From NCBI RefSeq assembly GCF_024661895.1, contig NZ_CP102453.1:1798001-1862000 (forward strand): 64,000 bases of DNA. The letters run 5' to 3'. Made by a program: the position numbers and the translations under genes. Each line of letters begins with the position of its first letter. The stretch's first letter is position 1. The stretch is from Fundicoccus culcitae (GTDB taxonomy: Bacteria; Bacillota; Bacilli; Lactobacillales; Aerococcaceae). The notes beneath the pieces were generated by a model that saw only the letters and a list, made by a program, of their open reading frames with translations, searched no databases and was not told the origin of the DNA. Below, piece by piece: positions 34,862-44,076 of the stretch.

Positions 34862-35689
34862 TCAAATTCGATTATCTGAATAGTAAGGTAAATCCGGCTG
34901 TGTTTTACGTCGATAGATCATAAAACTAATCCCAGCAATAACGAGAACGACGGACAACCATTGGGAAACACGTAATGGACCTAAATATAAACTATCCATC
35001 CGCATCCCTTCAATCCAAACACGCCCAAGGCCGTACCAAACAATATAAGTCGCAGCCACTTCACCTTCTTTAAAGAACTGCTTCTTCTCTCTTAAAATCA
35101 AAATAATGATTAAGCCAACCAAGTTCCATAATGACTCATATAAAAAAGTTGGATGATAGTAACTGCCATCAATATACATCTGATTAATAATAAATTCCGG
35201 TATACGTAACGTCTCTAGGAATGTACGACTCGTTTCATAACCGTAGGCTTCTTGATTAATAAAATTACCCCAACGCCCAATAATCTGTGCTACCAAAAGG
35301 GCTGGAGCGGCAATATCAAGCACATCAAAAAATTTAACGCCATAACGACGACTTAACACATATATCGTTATAACCCCTCCGATAATACCACCGTAAATAG
35401 CGATACCACCTTGCCAAACTTGTAAGATTAAATGTGGATTGGCCAAATAATAATCTAATCGAAAGATGACATAGTATATTCTAGCCCCGATAAAGCCAAA
35501 AATAATCGTCCAAAAAAGAATATCGGACATCTTCTCTTCCGGTATTTGCTTACGTTTAGCTTCACGCATAACCATAACGTAAGCTATAACCATACCTAAA
35601 CCGATTAATAAGCCATACCATCTTACTGGCCATCCTAATAAACGAAAAGCCACTGGATCAATTTGTCCTACAATAGTTAAATCTAACAT
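34862..35689 (-). CDS. lgt: Prolipoprotein diacylglyceryl transferase
   Basis: 275 aa, about seven membrane segments. Adds diacylglycerol to the lipobox Cys of exported lipoproteins. The Lgt signature is visible in RWGNFINQEAYG; the start of the second half has HPTFLYESLWN. The lipoproteins in this window (141-794, 3391-3804) would be its substrates. Separated from the hprK stop by 1 nt. Confidence 0.96.
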   Translation of the reverse strand: MLDLTIVGQIDPVAFRLLGWPVRWYGLLIGLGMVIAYVMVMREAKRKQIPEEKMSDILFWTIIFGFIGARIYYVIFRLDYYLANPHLILQVWQGGIAIYGGIIGGVITIYVLSRRYGVKFFDVLDIAAPALLVAQIIGRWGNFINQEAYGYETSRTFLETLRIPEFIINQMYIDGSYYHPTFLYESLWNLVGLIIILILREKKQFFKEGEVAATYIVWYGLGRVWIEGMRMDSLYLGPLRVSQWLSVVLVIAGISFMIYRRKTQPDLPYYSDNRI

Positions 35690-35690
35690 T

Positions 35691-36629
35691 TTACATATCC
35701 TCTTGTTGATTTTTCGCGATTAATGCATCCAATTTGCTATTAAATGATTCTGTCGCATCAAACCCCATCACTTGTGCTCGATAATTCATAGCAGCTGATT
35801 CAATAATAACCGCTAAGTTACGACCTGTTTTAACCGGTAATTTAATTTTGGGGACATTCACTTCAAAAATTTGAACAGTTTCTCTCTGGGATCCTAAGCG
35901 GTCATACTCATGAGTTCCATCATCTAAAATTAACTCGATAATTAATTCTAGTTTTTTCGATAAACGTGTAGCAGCTACACCATATAAACTCATCACATCA
36001 ATAATACCTAAGCCACGAATTTCTAGAAAATGGCGTAGAATCTCTGGTGCTTCCCCAATGAGCGTTAATTCATCAATCATGTATAATTCGACCCGATCAT
36101 CAGCGATTAAACGGTGTCCTCTTTGAATTAATTCTAAAGCCGTTTCTGATTTACCTACACCACTAGCACCAACTAGCAAAACCCCTAGACCAAAAACTTC
36201 TACAAAAACACCATGTTTTGAAAGTCGCTCAGCTAATTTCCCTTCAAGATAATTGGTTAAATTAGCTAAAACACGACTGGTTTTTGAGCGTGCCGTAAGG
36301 ATAGGAATACGGCAGGCTTGAGCAATGGGGATAAGTTCTTTAGGAACCGGAATTTGGCGCGCAATAACGATTGCGGGTGTTTCTTCACGACATAAGACTT
36401 TAAAAATCTCAGTACGTTCTTCACTGGTCTTTGAGTTAATATAATTAATTTCTGTTTTCCCAATTAATTGAATACGATCATACACATAAAACTCATGATA
36501 GCCCGTTAATATTAATCCCGGGCGAGCAACTTCACTCGACGTAATTTTCCGTTCTTTAAATTCCTCTCCGTAGGCAAATTCAATATCTAAAGTTTGAACA
36601 AGTTCCTCAACCGTTACACTATTTGTCAT
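35691..36629 (-). CDS. hprK: HPr kinase/phosphorylase
   Basis: 312 aa. Phosphorylates HPr at Ser46 and reverses it, controlling carbon catabolite repression. Walker A GASGVGKSE at about residues 155-163, the HprK signature EIRGLGIIDVMSLYG, and a C-terminal helix. First gene of hprK-lgt-gpsA-trxB, the arrangement common in Lactobacillales. GGAGG is 6 nt before the ATG. Confidence 0.97.
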   Translation of the reverse strand: MTNSVTVEELVQTLDIEFAYGEEFKERKITSSEVARPGLILTGYHEFYVYDRIQLIGKTEINYINSKTSEERTEIFKVLCREETPAIVIARQIPVPKELIPIAQACRIPILTARSKTSRVLANLTNYLEGKLAERLSKHGVFVEVFGLGVLLVGASGVGKSETALELIQRGHRLIADDRVELYMIDELTLIGEAPEILRHFLEIRGLGIIDVMSLYGVAATRLSKKLELIIELILDDGTHEYDRLGSQRETVQIFEVNVPKIKLPVKTGRNLAVIIESAAMNYRAQVMGFDATESFNSKLDALIAKNQQEDM

Positions 36630-36708
36630 TATTCTCCTCCATCATCTTATCTTTGTACATTGATGGTATCATAGAATTCAGCCACTGACTATTTAAAAAA
36701 ATATATAG

Positions 36709-36754
36709 CTAAAAAACGCAACTCTATCTTATGGAAAAAAGAGAGAGTTGCGTC
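36709..36754 (-). terminator. Terminator after the lia-like operon
   Basis: ACGCAACTCT (36716-36725) is perfectly complementary to AGAGTTGCGT (36744-36753), T-run on the minus strand. It insulates hprK. Confidence 0.9.
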
Positions 36755-36771
36755 TAAAAGGGTATTTATTT

Positions 36772-37098
36772 TTAAAGGTCTCTACGCGAAGCAAAGGCAG
36801 ATTGTAATAAACCTAAGATGGCTGAGGCGAATAGCGCAACCCAAAAGGATGATATACTAAAGCCCCCAACCAATCCGCTTGTCATATAGAGTATCAATCC
36901 ACTAAGTAAAAAGTGGACAATTCCAAAGGTTAACCAATTTAGCGGTATGGTAATAAATTTCAAAATAGGTTCAACTAAAAAACTTAAAATCCCATACACA
37001 ATGGCCGCTCCTAGCGCTGACCAAATGCTATTGATGGTAATACCTGGTATAACAGCTGCTAAGATTAAAAAGATAAAGGCGTTAATAATAATACTCAT
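36772..37098 (-). CDS. liaZ: Phage-holin-4-like membrane protein YvlD (LiaZ-like)
   Basis: 108 aa, four membrane segments filling the protein, with NWLTFGIVHFLLSGLILYMTSGLV typical of the YvlD/holin-4 superfamily. It is not a phage gene here. Last gene of a four-gene unit with two PspC proteins and a LiaX/YvlB-like protein, matching liaXYZ of Enterococcus and yvlABCD of Bacillus, both induced by envelope stress. The symbol is by synteny. Confidence 0.82.
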   Translation of the reverse strand: MSIIINAFIFLILAAVIPGITINSIWSALGAAIVYGILSFLVEPILKFITIPLNWLTFGIVHFLLSGLILYMTSGLVGGFSISSFWVALFASAILGLLQSAFASRRDL

Positions 37099-37113
37099 GG
37101 GTGTCCTCCTTAG

Positions 37114-37455
37114 TTAAAAGTCACTCCACTTACTTTCATCATCAGATGAATCTTTTTCGGGAGTTACATCACGTCTCGTTTTATTACTTGGGTTAGGTTG
37201 TCCAAACCCTCCAAAAGGATTGGTCCGATTATTTGAATCTGTTTTACGTGTCACATTACTTACTTGATAGTCATACGGCAACACGATTCCTAAAACCAAA
37301 TAGAGAAGGAAGCCAGTGCCCCAAGTAAAGAACAAAATTAAAAATATAACACGGATAATAGTTGGGTCAATTCCAAAATAGTCGCCTAACCCACCACATA
37401 CACCCATAATTTGTTTATCAGTTGATGATTTATACAGTCTTTTACCATTTTTCAT
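37114..37455 (-). CDS. liaY: PspC domain envelope-stress membrane protein (LiaY-like)
   Basis: 113 aa. PspC core IMGVCGGLGDYFGIDPTIIRVIF with one membrane hairpin (about 35-60), then a hydrophilic tail of about 50 residues rich in Asn, Ser and Asp. It is the longer of two adjacent paralogues. 13 nt separate it from the next. LiaY in enterococci interacts with LiaX; assignment here is by synteny. Confidence 0.85.
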   Translation of the reverse strand: MKNGKRLYKSSTDKQIMGVCGGLGDYFGIDPTIIRVIFLILFFTWGTGFLLYLVLGIVLPYDYQVSNVTRKTDSNNRTNPFGGFGQPNPSNKTRRDVTPEKDSSDDESKWSDF

Positions 37456-37468
37456 AAAGTATTCCTCC

Positions 37469-37657
37469 TTATCTATTCTCGTTACTACTCATTACAACCG
37501 CAATAATCAAGTAGGCAATTGGCCCCAGTCCAGCCATAAAGGCTAGTAGAACAAAGATAACGCGCACAATCACTGGATCCACATTAAAATATTCGCCCAA
37601 ACCGCCACACACACCTAAAATAACCTTGTTATTTTGAGATAATCTTAATCGTTTCAT
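37469..37657 (-). CDS. PspC domain protein, short paralogue
   Basis: 62 aa, almost only the PspC core: VILGVCGGLGEYFNVDPVIVRVIFVLLAF. It shares GVCGGLG-YF--DP-I-RVIF with the neighbour at 37114, so the pair probably arose by tandem duplication and one copy lost or never gained the tail. Ribosome site AAGGAG before ATG. Confidence 0.85.
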   Translation of the reverse strand: MKRLRLSQNNKVILGVCGGLGEYFNVDPVIVRVIFVLLAFMAGLGPIAYLIIAVVMSSNENR

Positions 37658-37694
37658 CTATACTCTCCTTGCCTTTCTCCTATTGTACCTTTAA

Positions 37695-39524
37695 TTATTT
37701 TATATCACTATCTTTTAAGTAAATATCCCCAGTTGTTACCTGTGTATCTACCGTAACTCTACCAGCCTCTGTATGTGTTAGTCGGCTAAATTCACCTTTT
37801 TTATGATCTTTAGATTCTGAAACTGTCTCTACATTAGACAAGCGATTTTTGATTTCACCAAAGGTAATCTCATTTTTAATTTCTAAATTCATTGAAAGGG
37901 GTAATGAAATCTTGATATCTCCAGAAACACTTTTCAATTTAAAGGTTGAATTATTAGTATCTGTTTTTGTAATATAGTAATCACCATTGACAGTATTAGA
38001 AATGATATTCCCAACCATTCCACTGATTCTAAAATCACCATTAATATTTTTCACCGTGATATCTTTAATCTCTGAATTTTTAATCGTTATGTCCCCATTG
38101 ACAGAATCTAATTCGGCTAATACCGCTTTAACTTCTTTTAGACGAATGTCACCATTTTTATTGTTAATCAATAAATCATTGATTTCAATTTCTTTAAGCG
38201 TTGCATCACCATTTAATAAGTCTATTTTAACATAATCATAGATACGTTTTGGTAAATAAACCGTTGCATCCATCGATACTCTTGGTGAATTCACATGGAA
38301 AATCAATTGATTATTATCAAATGAAATCGTATTTAACTGTTCAAAAGTTTCAACCGTATAAGCATCATGCTTTCCGTGGAAACGAATTTCGCTATCAACT
38401 AAGATAGTAGCCTGATCATGCGTTTTAAACTTAAGTGAACCATTATTTAAAACAAAATCAATAACGGTTATCTCAGCTGCATCATACATAAATTGATGTT
38501 TGATGGTTTCAGTTTTGACCCAGGGTACATTCACCGAAACGTTAAATTCTTTGGTATTAAAATTTTGCATTAAATCTCTAACTTTTGAAGTGATTGACTC
38601 ACTAATCTTTTTGCCTTCTTTGATAGCGTCTGTACCAATTTTATTGGCTTGGTCCGTTGCTTGATCAACCATGCGTTTAAAATCTTGATGTTTATAGGCT
38701 GATTGTTTAGACTGCATAGCTTCTAATTCTTTTTTAGTTTCATCTAGTGTGTGTTCAAGATCGACAATTTCTTTTTCTAGTTCTTCAACACGTACACTTA
38801 AATGTGCTTTTTGCGCTAACATTTCTTCTGTAATCTCATCTAATTCAGAGAATATCTCAATTTCTCTATAACGTTGTTTCGCTACGGTTAAGGCTTCTTG
38901 CTTTTTATTTATCGTTGCTTCAACTTGGTCGATTTGAGCTGACAATTGGTTTATTTTTTCAGTTAACTGAGCTAATTGTTCCTCAGTTGCTTGTCTTTCT
39001 GCTTTTCTTTTCGTTTCGTCATCAACGCTATGACTTGCTTGTTGATGTTTTGACAATTCTTCTTCTAAATCTGCTTGATCTTGGCGATATTCTTCACTAA
39101 AATCAAACGTTTCATCATAGAAATCTTTATCCTCTTTATCTGCTTGGTTATCAGACGTTTCTGCTTGATTTAATTCTTTAATATATTTTGTAATGGAGTC
39201 ATAAGTTCCTTTTCCAAATTCTAAAGCACCATCAGCAATTTGTCTAATTTGTTTAGCCAGATCATTGTCTTCAATCGTTTCTTGTTCTGCTTGAGACTCA
39301 CCTGTTGGGGTCTCAATTGTATCTTCTTCTACATTTGCATGAGCAGTCTCTTCATTTTTTTCATCAGTTGGTATCGAAGTGTTTTCTGTTGTTTTTTCAG
39401 ATATGTTTTGAGTCGCCTGTTTAGAACTGTGTGATTGATTTTTTGCCTCAAGTAATGTAAGTGCCTCTTCCGTTGTAATAACACCTTGGCGAACCAATTC
39501 AATAATTCTTTCTTTTTGATTCAT
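37695..39524 (-). CDS. liaX: LiaX/YvlB-like protein with DUF4097 beta domain
   Basis: 609 aa. No signal peptide. The N-terminal helix pair MNQKERIIELVRQGVITTEE is the short regulatory motif shared by LiaX and YvlB. Residues about 35-140 are acidic and low-complexity; about 150-290 form a strong coiled coil. The C-terminal DUF4097 beta region starts near 345 and repeats V/I-N-G-D ladders (LLNGDATLKEIEI, NKNGDIRLKEV, VNGDITIKNSEI). In Enterococcus, LiaX senses antimicrobial peptides and tunes LiaFSR. The start is ATG at 39524 with GGAGG 8 nt before. liaFSR is not in the window. Confidence 0.85.
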   Translation of the reverse strand: MNQKERIIELVRQGVITTEEALTLLEAKNQSHSSKQATQNISEKTTENTSIPTDEKNEETAHANVEEDTIETPTGESQAEQETIEDNDLAKQIRQIADGALEFGKGTYDSITKYIKELNQAETSDNQADKEDKDFYDETFDFSEEYRQDQADLEEELSKHQQASHSVDDETKRKAERQATEEQLAQLTEKINQLSAQIDQVEATINKKQEALTVAKQRYREIEIFSELDEITEEMLAQKAHLSVRVEELEKEIVDLEHTLDETKKELEAMQSKQSAYKHQDFKRMVDQATDQANKIGTDAIKEGKKISESITSKVRDLMQNFNTKEFNVSVNVPWVKTETIKHQFMYDAAEITVIDFVLNNGSLKFKTHDQATILVDSEIRFHGKHDAYTVETFEQLNTISFDNNQLIFHVNSPRVSMDATVYLPKRIYDYVKIDLLNGDATLKEIEINDLLINNKNGDIRLKEVKAVLAELDSVNGDITIKNSEIKDITVKNINGDFRISGMVGNIISNTVNGDYYITKTDTNNSTFKLKSVSGDIKISLPLSMNLEIKNEITFGEIKNRLSNVETVSESKDHKKGEFSRLTHTEAGRVTVDTQVTTGDIYLKDSDIK

Positions 39525-39619
39525 AAAGAATCCCTCCTCATATAGGTAACCACTTATTTCTACAATACCTATTATGCCAAGTAACGTGCAAAAATGCATA
39601 GGGCTAGAGGCCGATTTTC

Positions 39620-39634
39620 ACTTAAGTCTTAAGT
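39620..39634. promoter_or_regulatory. Perfect 15-bp palindrome upstream of liaX
   Basis: ACTTAAG-T-CTTAAGT, about 100 bp before the liaX start. Its size and place suit an operator for the operon, possibly for a LiaR-type regulator. The regulator is not identified. Confidence 0.45.
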
Positions 39635-39670
39635 AGTGGTAGGGTCAAGTATAAAACAATGGATTAACGT

Positions 39671-39767
39671 GAAAAAAACCAAATGTTCAATGATGTAAAA
39701 ACTCCTAAAAACCCTATTAATTAGTGCGGCTAGAATATTTTTTAGGATTCTATCATTGAACATTCGG
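39671..39767 (-). terminator. Long composite terminator of uvrA
   Basis: Outer stem CCAAATGTTCAATGAT (39679-39694) with ATCATTGAACATTCGG (39752-39767), one mismatch; inner stem CCTAAAAA/TTTTTAGG. Seven T follow on the minus strand. Confidence 0.85.
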
Positions 39768-39776
39768 ATGTGAACA

Positions 39777-42599
39777 TTACTTTAAAATACGGGCCAGGTA
39801 TTGCCCAGTGTAACTTCCTTTTACTTTTGCAACTTCTTCAGGTGTTCCTGTAGCAACAATTTCGCCACCATTAATCCCACCTTCAGGACCTAAATCAATG
39901 ATATAATCCGCTGTTTTGATAACATCTAAATTATGTTCAATAATAACAACCGTATTTCCTGCTTCAACTAAGCGGTCAATGACTAATAATAGTTTTCGAA
40001 TATCATGTGGATGCAATCCCGTTGTTGGCTCATCCAAGATATAAAAAGTATCACCTGAAGATACACGTTGTAATTCAGCAGCTAATTTCATCCGTTGAGC
40101 TTCTCCACCAGATAAAGTTGTGGCCGATTGTCCTAAACGGACATAACCTAAACCAACATCCAATAAAGTTTTTAGCTTACGACTGATTTTGGGAATCGCT
40201 TCAAAAAATTCCACTGATTCTTCAATCGTCATATCTAATATCTCTGCTATATTTTTCCCTTTATATTTAATTTCAAGCGTTTCTGAATTGTAACGTTTAC
40301 CATGGCAAACTTCGCATGGGACATACACATCGGATAAGAAATGCATTTCTATTTTCTTAATTCCACCACCAGCACACGCCTCACAACGGCCACCTTTAAC
40401 ATTAAAGCTAAAACGCCCTTTCGTATAACCACGAACTTTGGCTTCATTGGTTTGAGCGAATAATCCACGAATATCATCAAACACACTTGTATAGGTTGCT
40501 GGATTTGATCTGGGTGTTCGACCGATCGGACTTTGGTCAATATCAATCGTTTTTTCAAGCGATTCATAACCTTTAATGTCTTTAAATTTTCCTGGTCGTT
40601 CTTGGGTACTCGTTAAACGTTTTTGCAAAGCTACTTTTAAAATAGAATTAACTAAACTACTTTTCCCTGAACCTGATACCCCTGTCACACATGTCAGGCG
40701 TCCGATTGGAAATTTCACATCAATATTTTTTAAATTATTTTCTTCTGCACCAATAACCTCTACCCAGCCACGGTCCGTATCTCTTCTTGTTTTAGGAATG
40801 GGAATAGACTCTTTACCACTTAAATATCTACCTGTAATAGAATTAGGATTCGCCATTACTTCTTGTGGCGTACCGACAGCAACAACTTCACCACCATTTT
40901 CACCTGCACCAGGCCCAATATCAATCAGATAATCAGCCGCTAACATGGTCTCATCATCGTGTTCAACGACGATTAAGGTATTTCCAAGTTCACGCATTTG
41001 TTTTAAGGATTCTATTAAGCGAGCATTATCACGTTGATGTAGTCCGATTGACGGTTCATCTAAAATATATAAAACACCACTTAAATTTGACCCAATTTGA
41101 GTTGCTAACCGAATACGTTGTGACTCGCCTCCAGATAAAGTACCCGAAACACGACTTAAGGTTAAATAATCCAAGCCAACATTATTTAAAAAGGTTAAAC
41201 GGTCAGTTACCTCTTTTAATATTGGTTTTGCAATCATTTCATTTTCTGTACTAAAGTCAAGCGCTTTAAAGTAATCAAGTGCGTCATGAATAGACAAATC
41301 AGTCGCTTCAGCGATATTTTTTTCGCCAACTTTAACAGATAGAGCTTCAGGGTTTAAACGCTGACCTTTACAGGTTGGACAAGGAAGCTCTTGCATAAAT
41401 TGACGCATCACTTCACGTGTATAATCTGAACTCGTTTCATTGTACCGTCTTTCAACATTATTCATGATTCCTTCAAAGACGTGGTCAATCGTTTTTGTTC
41501 CGCCTGACATGGGTTGATAAGTAAATTTAAATTTTGCATCGGGTGATCCATATTTTAAGACTTGTTTTTGTTCATCTTTTAAGTCTTCATAAGGCACATC
41601 CATGGGGATGTTATACGCTTGGCAAAACTGTTCTAGCATCGAAGGATAGTAATTTGAACTGATTGGATTCCAAGGCACAAACGCACCTTCAGCCAAAGTT
41701 TTCGATTTATCCGGTAGAACTAATTCTTCATCTACCGTTAAACGCACACCTAATCCATCACATTCTTTGCAGGCACCAAATGGTGCATTAAACGAGAACA
41801 AGCGAGGTTGTAATTCATCAACTGTAAAATCGCAAAATGGACAAGCATAGTGTTCATTAAAATACATAACATCTTCGCCATTATTAACATCGACCACAAT
41901 ATATCCATCTGAAAAACGTAAAGCTTGTTCAACTGAATCAAATAAGCGGGAACGTATATCGTCTTTAATAACAATCCGATCGACAACGACTTCTATAGTA
42001 TGTTTTTTGTTTTTTTCTAATTCGGGAACTTCAGTAATATCATAGATGTCGCCGTCAACTCTCACGCGAATATAGCCAGCTTTGGCAATTTTTTCAAAAC
42101 CCGTTTTATGTTGTCCTTTTTTATCTCTCACATATGGGCTTAATATTTGAATCCGCGTTTTAGCCGGCAATTCAAGAATACGATTGACCATTTGTTCTGC
42201 AGAAGACCGTTCAATAGGGATATTATGCGTAGGACAGTAAGGGACACCAACTCTAGCGTAAAGTAATCTTAAAAAGTCATTTATTTCAGTTGCTGTTCCA
42301 ACGGTTGAACGCGGATTATGACTCGTGGTTTTTTGATCAATTGAGATCGCTGGGCTCAATCCTTCAATCGAATCGACATCAGGCTTATCCATTTGACCTA
42401 AAAATTGTCTTGCATAGGCTGATAAACTTTCTACATAGCGTCGTTGACCTTCAGCGTATAAGGTATCAAAGGCTAGGGAGCTTTTCCCTGATCCTGATAG
42501 TCCTGTCATAACCACCAGTTGATCGCGTGGTATTTCTAAATTTATATTTTTCAAATTATGCGATCTCGCACCTTTTATAACGATTTTATCTTTTGCCAT
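39777..42599 (-). CDS. uvrA: UvrABC excision nuclease subunit A
   Basis: 940 aa DNA damage recognition ATPase. Two ABC modules: Walker [15 protein letters not shown] near residue 35 and [13 protein letters not shown] near 645; signatures [12 protein letters not shown] and [12 protein letters not shown]. Zinc-binding cysteines CPFC and CKEC in the first module, CEAC and CEVC in the second. Full length. uvrB, often its neighbour, is not adjacent. A candidate LexA site lies upstream. Confidence 0.97.
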   Translation of the reverse strand: MAKDKIVIKGARSHNLKNINLEIPRDQLVVMTGLSGSGKSSLAFDTLYAEGQRRYVESLSAYARQFLGQMDKPDVDSIEGLSPAISIDQKTTSHNPRSTVGTATEINDFLRLLYARVGVPYCPTHNIPIERSSAEQMVNRILELPAKTRIQILSPYVRDKKGQHKTGFEKIAKAGYIRVRVDGDIYDITEVPELEKNKKHTIEVVVDRIVIKDDIRSRLFDSVEQALRFSDGYIVVDVNNGEDVMYFNEHYACPFCDFTVDELQPRLFSFNAPFGACKECDGLGVRLTVDEELVLPDKSKTLAEGAFVPWNPISSNYYPSMLEQFCQAYNIPMDVPYEDLKDEQKQVLKYGSPDAKFKFTYQPMSGGTKTIDHVFEGIMNNVERRYNETSSDYTREVMRQFMQELPCPTCKGQRLNPEALSVKVGEKNIAEATDLSIHDALDYFKALDFSTENEMIAKPILKEVTDRLTFLNNVGLDYLTLSRVSGTLSGGESQRIRLATQIGSNLSGVLYILDEPSIGLHQRDNARLIESLKQMRELGNTLIVVEHDDETMLAADYLIDIGPGAGENGGEVVAVGTPQEVMANPNSITGRYLSGKESIPIPKTRRDTDRGWVEVIGAEENNLKNIDVKFPIGRLTCVTGVSGSGKSSLVNSILKVALQKRLTSTQERPGKFKDIKGYESLEKTIDIDQSPIGRTPRSNPATYTSVFDDIRGLFAQTNEAKVRGYTKGRFSFNVKGGRCEACAGGGIKKIEMHFLSDVYVPCEVCHGKRYNSETLEIKYKGKNIAEILDMTIEESVEFFEAIPKISRKLKTLLDVGLGYVRLGQSATTLSGGEAQRMKLAAELQRVSSGDTFYILDEPTTGLHPHDIRKLLLVIDRLVEAGNTVVIIEHNLDVIKTADYIIDLGPEGGINGGEIVATGTPEEVAKVKGSYTGQYLARILK

Positions 42600-42641
42600 C
42601 TATAAGGATGCCTCTCTTCTAAAATAGTTTTACACTGAAAT

Positions 42642-42682
42642 ATTGTACCATATATTTATCAAAAAGTACGAATGTTTGTTCG
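42642..42682 (-). promoter_or_regulatory. uvrA promoter with candidate SOS (LexA) box
   Basis: CGAATGTTTGTTCG (42669-42682) reads CGAACAAACATTCG on the coding strand, one base off the Gram-positive LexA consensus CGAAC-N4-GTTCG. An extended -10, TGGTACAAT, lies downstream (core 42647-42642). Confidence 0.7.
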
Positions 42683-42684
42683 CA

Positions 42685-42718
42685 CAAAAAAACAACCTAG
42701 CATAAACCAGGTTGTTTT
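42685..42718 (-). terminator. Terminator of pstS
   Basis: AAAACAACCT (42689-42698) is perfectly complementary to AGGTTGTTTT (42709-42718), with a run of seven T on the minus strand. Confidence 0.9.
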
Positions 42719-42749
42719 AAAGATTACTTATTCTACTTAAAAGAAAGAA

Positions 42750-43691
42750 TTATTGAGCTAATTCTGACCAGTCAGTTAATTCACCTAAGAAGATAGCACG
42801 AACGTTGTCTAAAGAAATTTCTTCTAAAGGATTGTCATTGTGTACAATGACAGCAATACCATCAAGAGCGATTGCATCAAATTGTAATACTTCTTTTTCC
42901 TCATCTGATAATTCACGTGAAGCCATACCTAAGTTTGCCGTACCGTTCATAGCAGCTTCCATACCAGCAGTTGATCCGTTAGAAGTAACGTTAACTGTTA
43001 CATTAGGATTTAATGCTTGATATTCTTCAGCTAAAACTTCCATAACAGGCGTTACTGATGTAGATCCAACAACTTCAATTGTTCCTTCTAAACCAGCAGC
43101 TTCGTATGAAGGTAATTCAGTTGCAGCTTCTTCAGTTGCTTCTTCTTCAGTTGCTTCTTCTTCAGTTGCTTCTTCTTCAGTTGCTTCTCCATCAATTGCA
43201 TCACCAGCAGGTGTTACTTGGATGTATCCTTCTCCTTCTACAATTGCTTGTCCTTCAGCAGAGTGGATGAAAGATAAGAAGTCTTGAGTAACTTCATCAA
43301 AGCTTTCTTCAGTCCAAGCTACGTTAAATGGACGTGAAATTGGATATTCACCAGCAAGGATTGCTTCAGGAGTAGCTTCAGCACCATCAACTAATAATGG
43401 TTTAACTGAATCATCTAAAGATCCTAAAGAAATGTATCCAATGGCTGCAGGGTCACCTGCTACTGTTTGCATAACACCATTTGTAGAGTTTTGGATAACT
43501 GCACTTACGCTAGTCATATCGTCGTCATTTTCATCAACTACACCAACGATTTCAACGAAAGCTCCACGAGTACCTGAACCATCTTCACGAGATACAACAG
43601 TAATTGGACCTTCTTGAGCTAATACAGAAACAGATGAAAGAGCTAAACCAGCAACAGCTAACATAGGTAAAACTTTGAATGATTTCTTCAC
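42750..43691 (-). CDS. pstS: Phosphate-binding protein PstS, circularly permuted
   Basis: 313 aa. The signal peptide ends SVLAQEG, with no lipobox Cys. Residues 28-159 hold what is normally the C-terminal half of PstS: ITVVSREDGSGTRGAF, AIGYISLGSL, YPISRPF, SAEGQAIVEGEGYI. An acidic linker with EEEAT repeats follows (160-200). Residues 203-313 hold what is normally the N-terminal half: GTIEVVGSTSVTPVM, SNGSTAG, LGMASREL, ALDGIAVIV, ending LGELTDWSELAQ. The cut lies exactly at the usual junction between DWSEL and PITVVSRE. Phosphate-contact loops of both halves are kept, so it should still bind. GTG start after AAAGGAG. It has its own Pho box and lies after phoU. Confidence 0.9.
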   Translation of the reverse strand: MKKSFKVLPMLAVAGLALSSVSVLAQEGPITVVSREDGSGTRGAFVEIVGVVDENDDDMTSVSAVIQNSTNGVMQTVAGDPAAIGYISLGSLDDSVKPLLVDGAEATPEAILAGEYPISRPFNVAWTEESFDEVTQDFLSFIHSAEGQAIVEGEGYIQVTPAGDAIDGEATEEEATEEEATEEEATEEAATELPSYEAAGLEGTIEVVGSTSVTPVMEVLAEEYQALNPNVTVNVTSNGSTAGMEAAMNGTANLGMASRELSDEEKEVLQFDAIALDGIAVIVHNDNPLEEISLDNVRAIFLGELTDWSELAQ

Positions 43692-43790
43692 TTAAAAATC
43701 TCTCCTTTAAATTTAAACTATAGTCTAAACAAAATACACGACAGATTGCAATACGGGAAAAGTAAGGAATCTTACTCACCGTATGCTTAA

Positions 43791-43852
43791 ATTATACCAT
43801 CCTATTGTGAATTTACTGTAAAGGTATTGTAAAGGTTGTGTAAATTTGTTAA
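43791..43852 (-). promoter_or_regulatory. Pho box and promoter of pstS
   Basis: Plus-strand TGTGAA (43806) and TGTAAA (43817, 43828, 43839) are spaced exactly 11 bp, plus TGTTAA (43847). A perfect -10 TATAAT (minus strand, 43796-43791) starts 9 bp beyond the last repeat. This is the textbook layout of a PhoP-activated promoter. The rest of 43853-44018 shows nothing else. Confidence 0.9.
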
Positions 43853-44018
43853 GTTTTAAGAATTTATTGCTTTCAACATAACTTTCCCTCATTATAAATC
43901 AGTCAGAAATGTTAAAAATAATACTCATTTCCTTTGTCTATAACACTTAAAGATTCAAGTATTTTGCTATTTGAAAGTATCTACTTTAAGGTTGTCATCG
44001 AATCATAAGAATTAATAA

Positions 44019-44065
44019 AAAAGTTAGAAAAAACACACCTTTACAATGGATGTATTTTTTCTAAC
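44019..44065 (-). terminator. Terminator after phoU
   Basis: GTTAGAAAAAACACACC (44023-44039) pairs with GGATGTATTTTTTCTAAC (44048-44065) with two mismatches; T-run on the minus strand. It separates phoU from pstS. Confidence 0.85.
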
Positions 44066-44076
44066 CTTTAAATAAT

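Noticed and set aside
36772-37098. Phage remnant, because of similarity to phage holin-4 proteins
   Set aside because: No other phage genes; the gene is the YvlD/LiaZ member of a stress operon.
39679-39767. Short mobile element, because of long inverted repeats after uvrA
   Set aside because: The T-run on the minus strand right after the stem and its place behind the uvrA stop make a terminator the simpler reading; no target duplication is seen.
43079-43270. Plus-strand open frame rich in Leu/Gln opposite pstS
   Set aside because: Antisense of the EEEAT repeat; no start signal.
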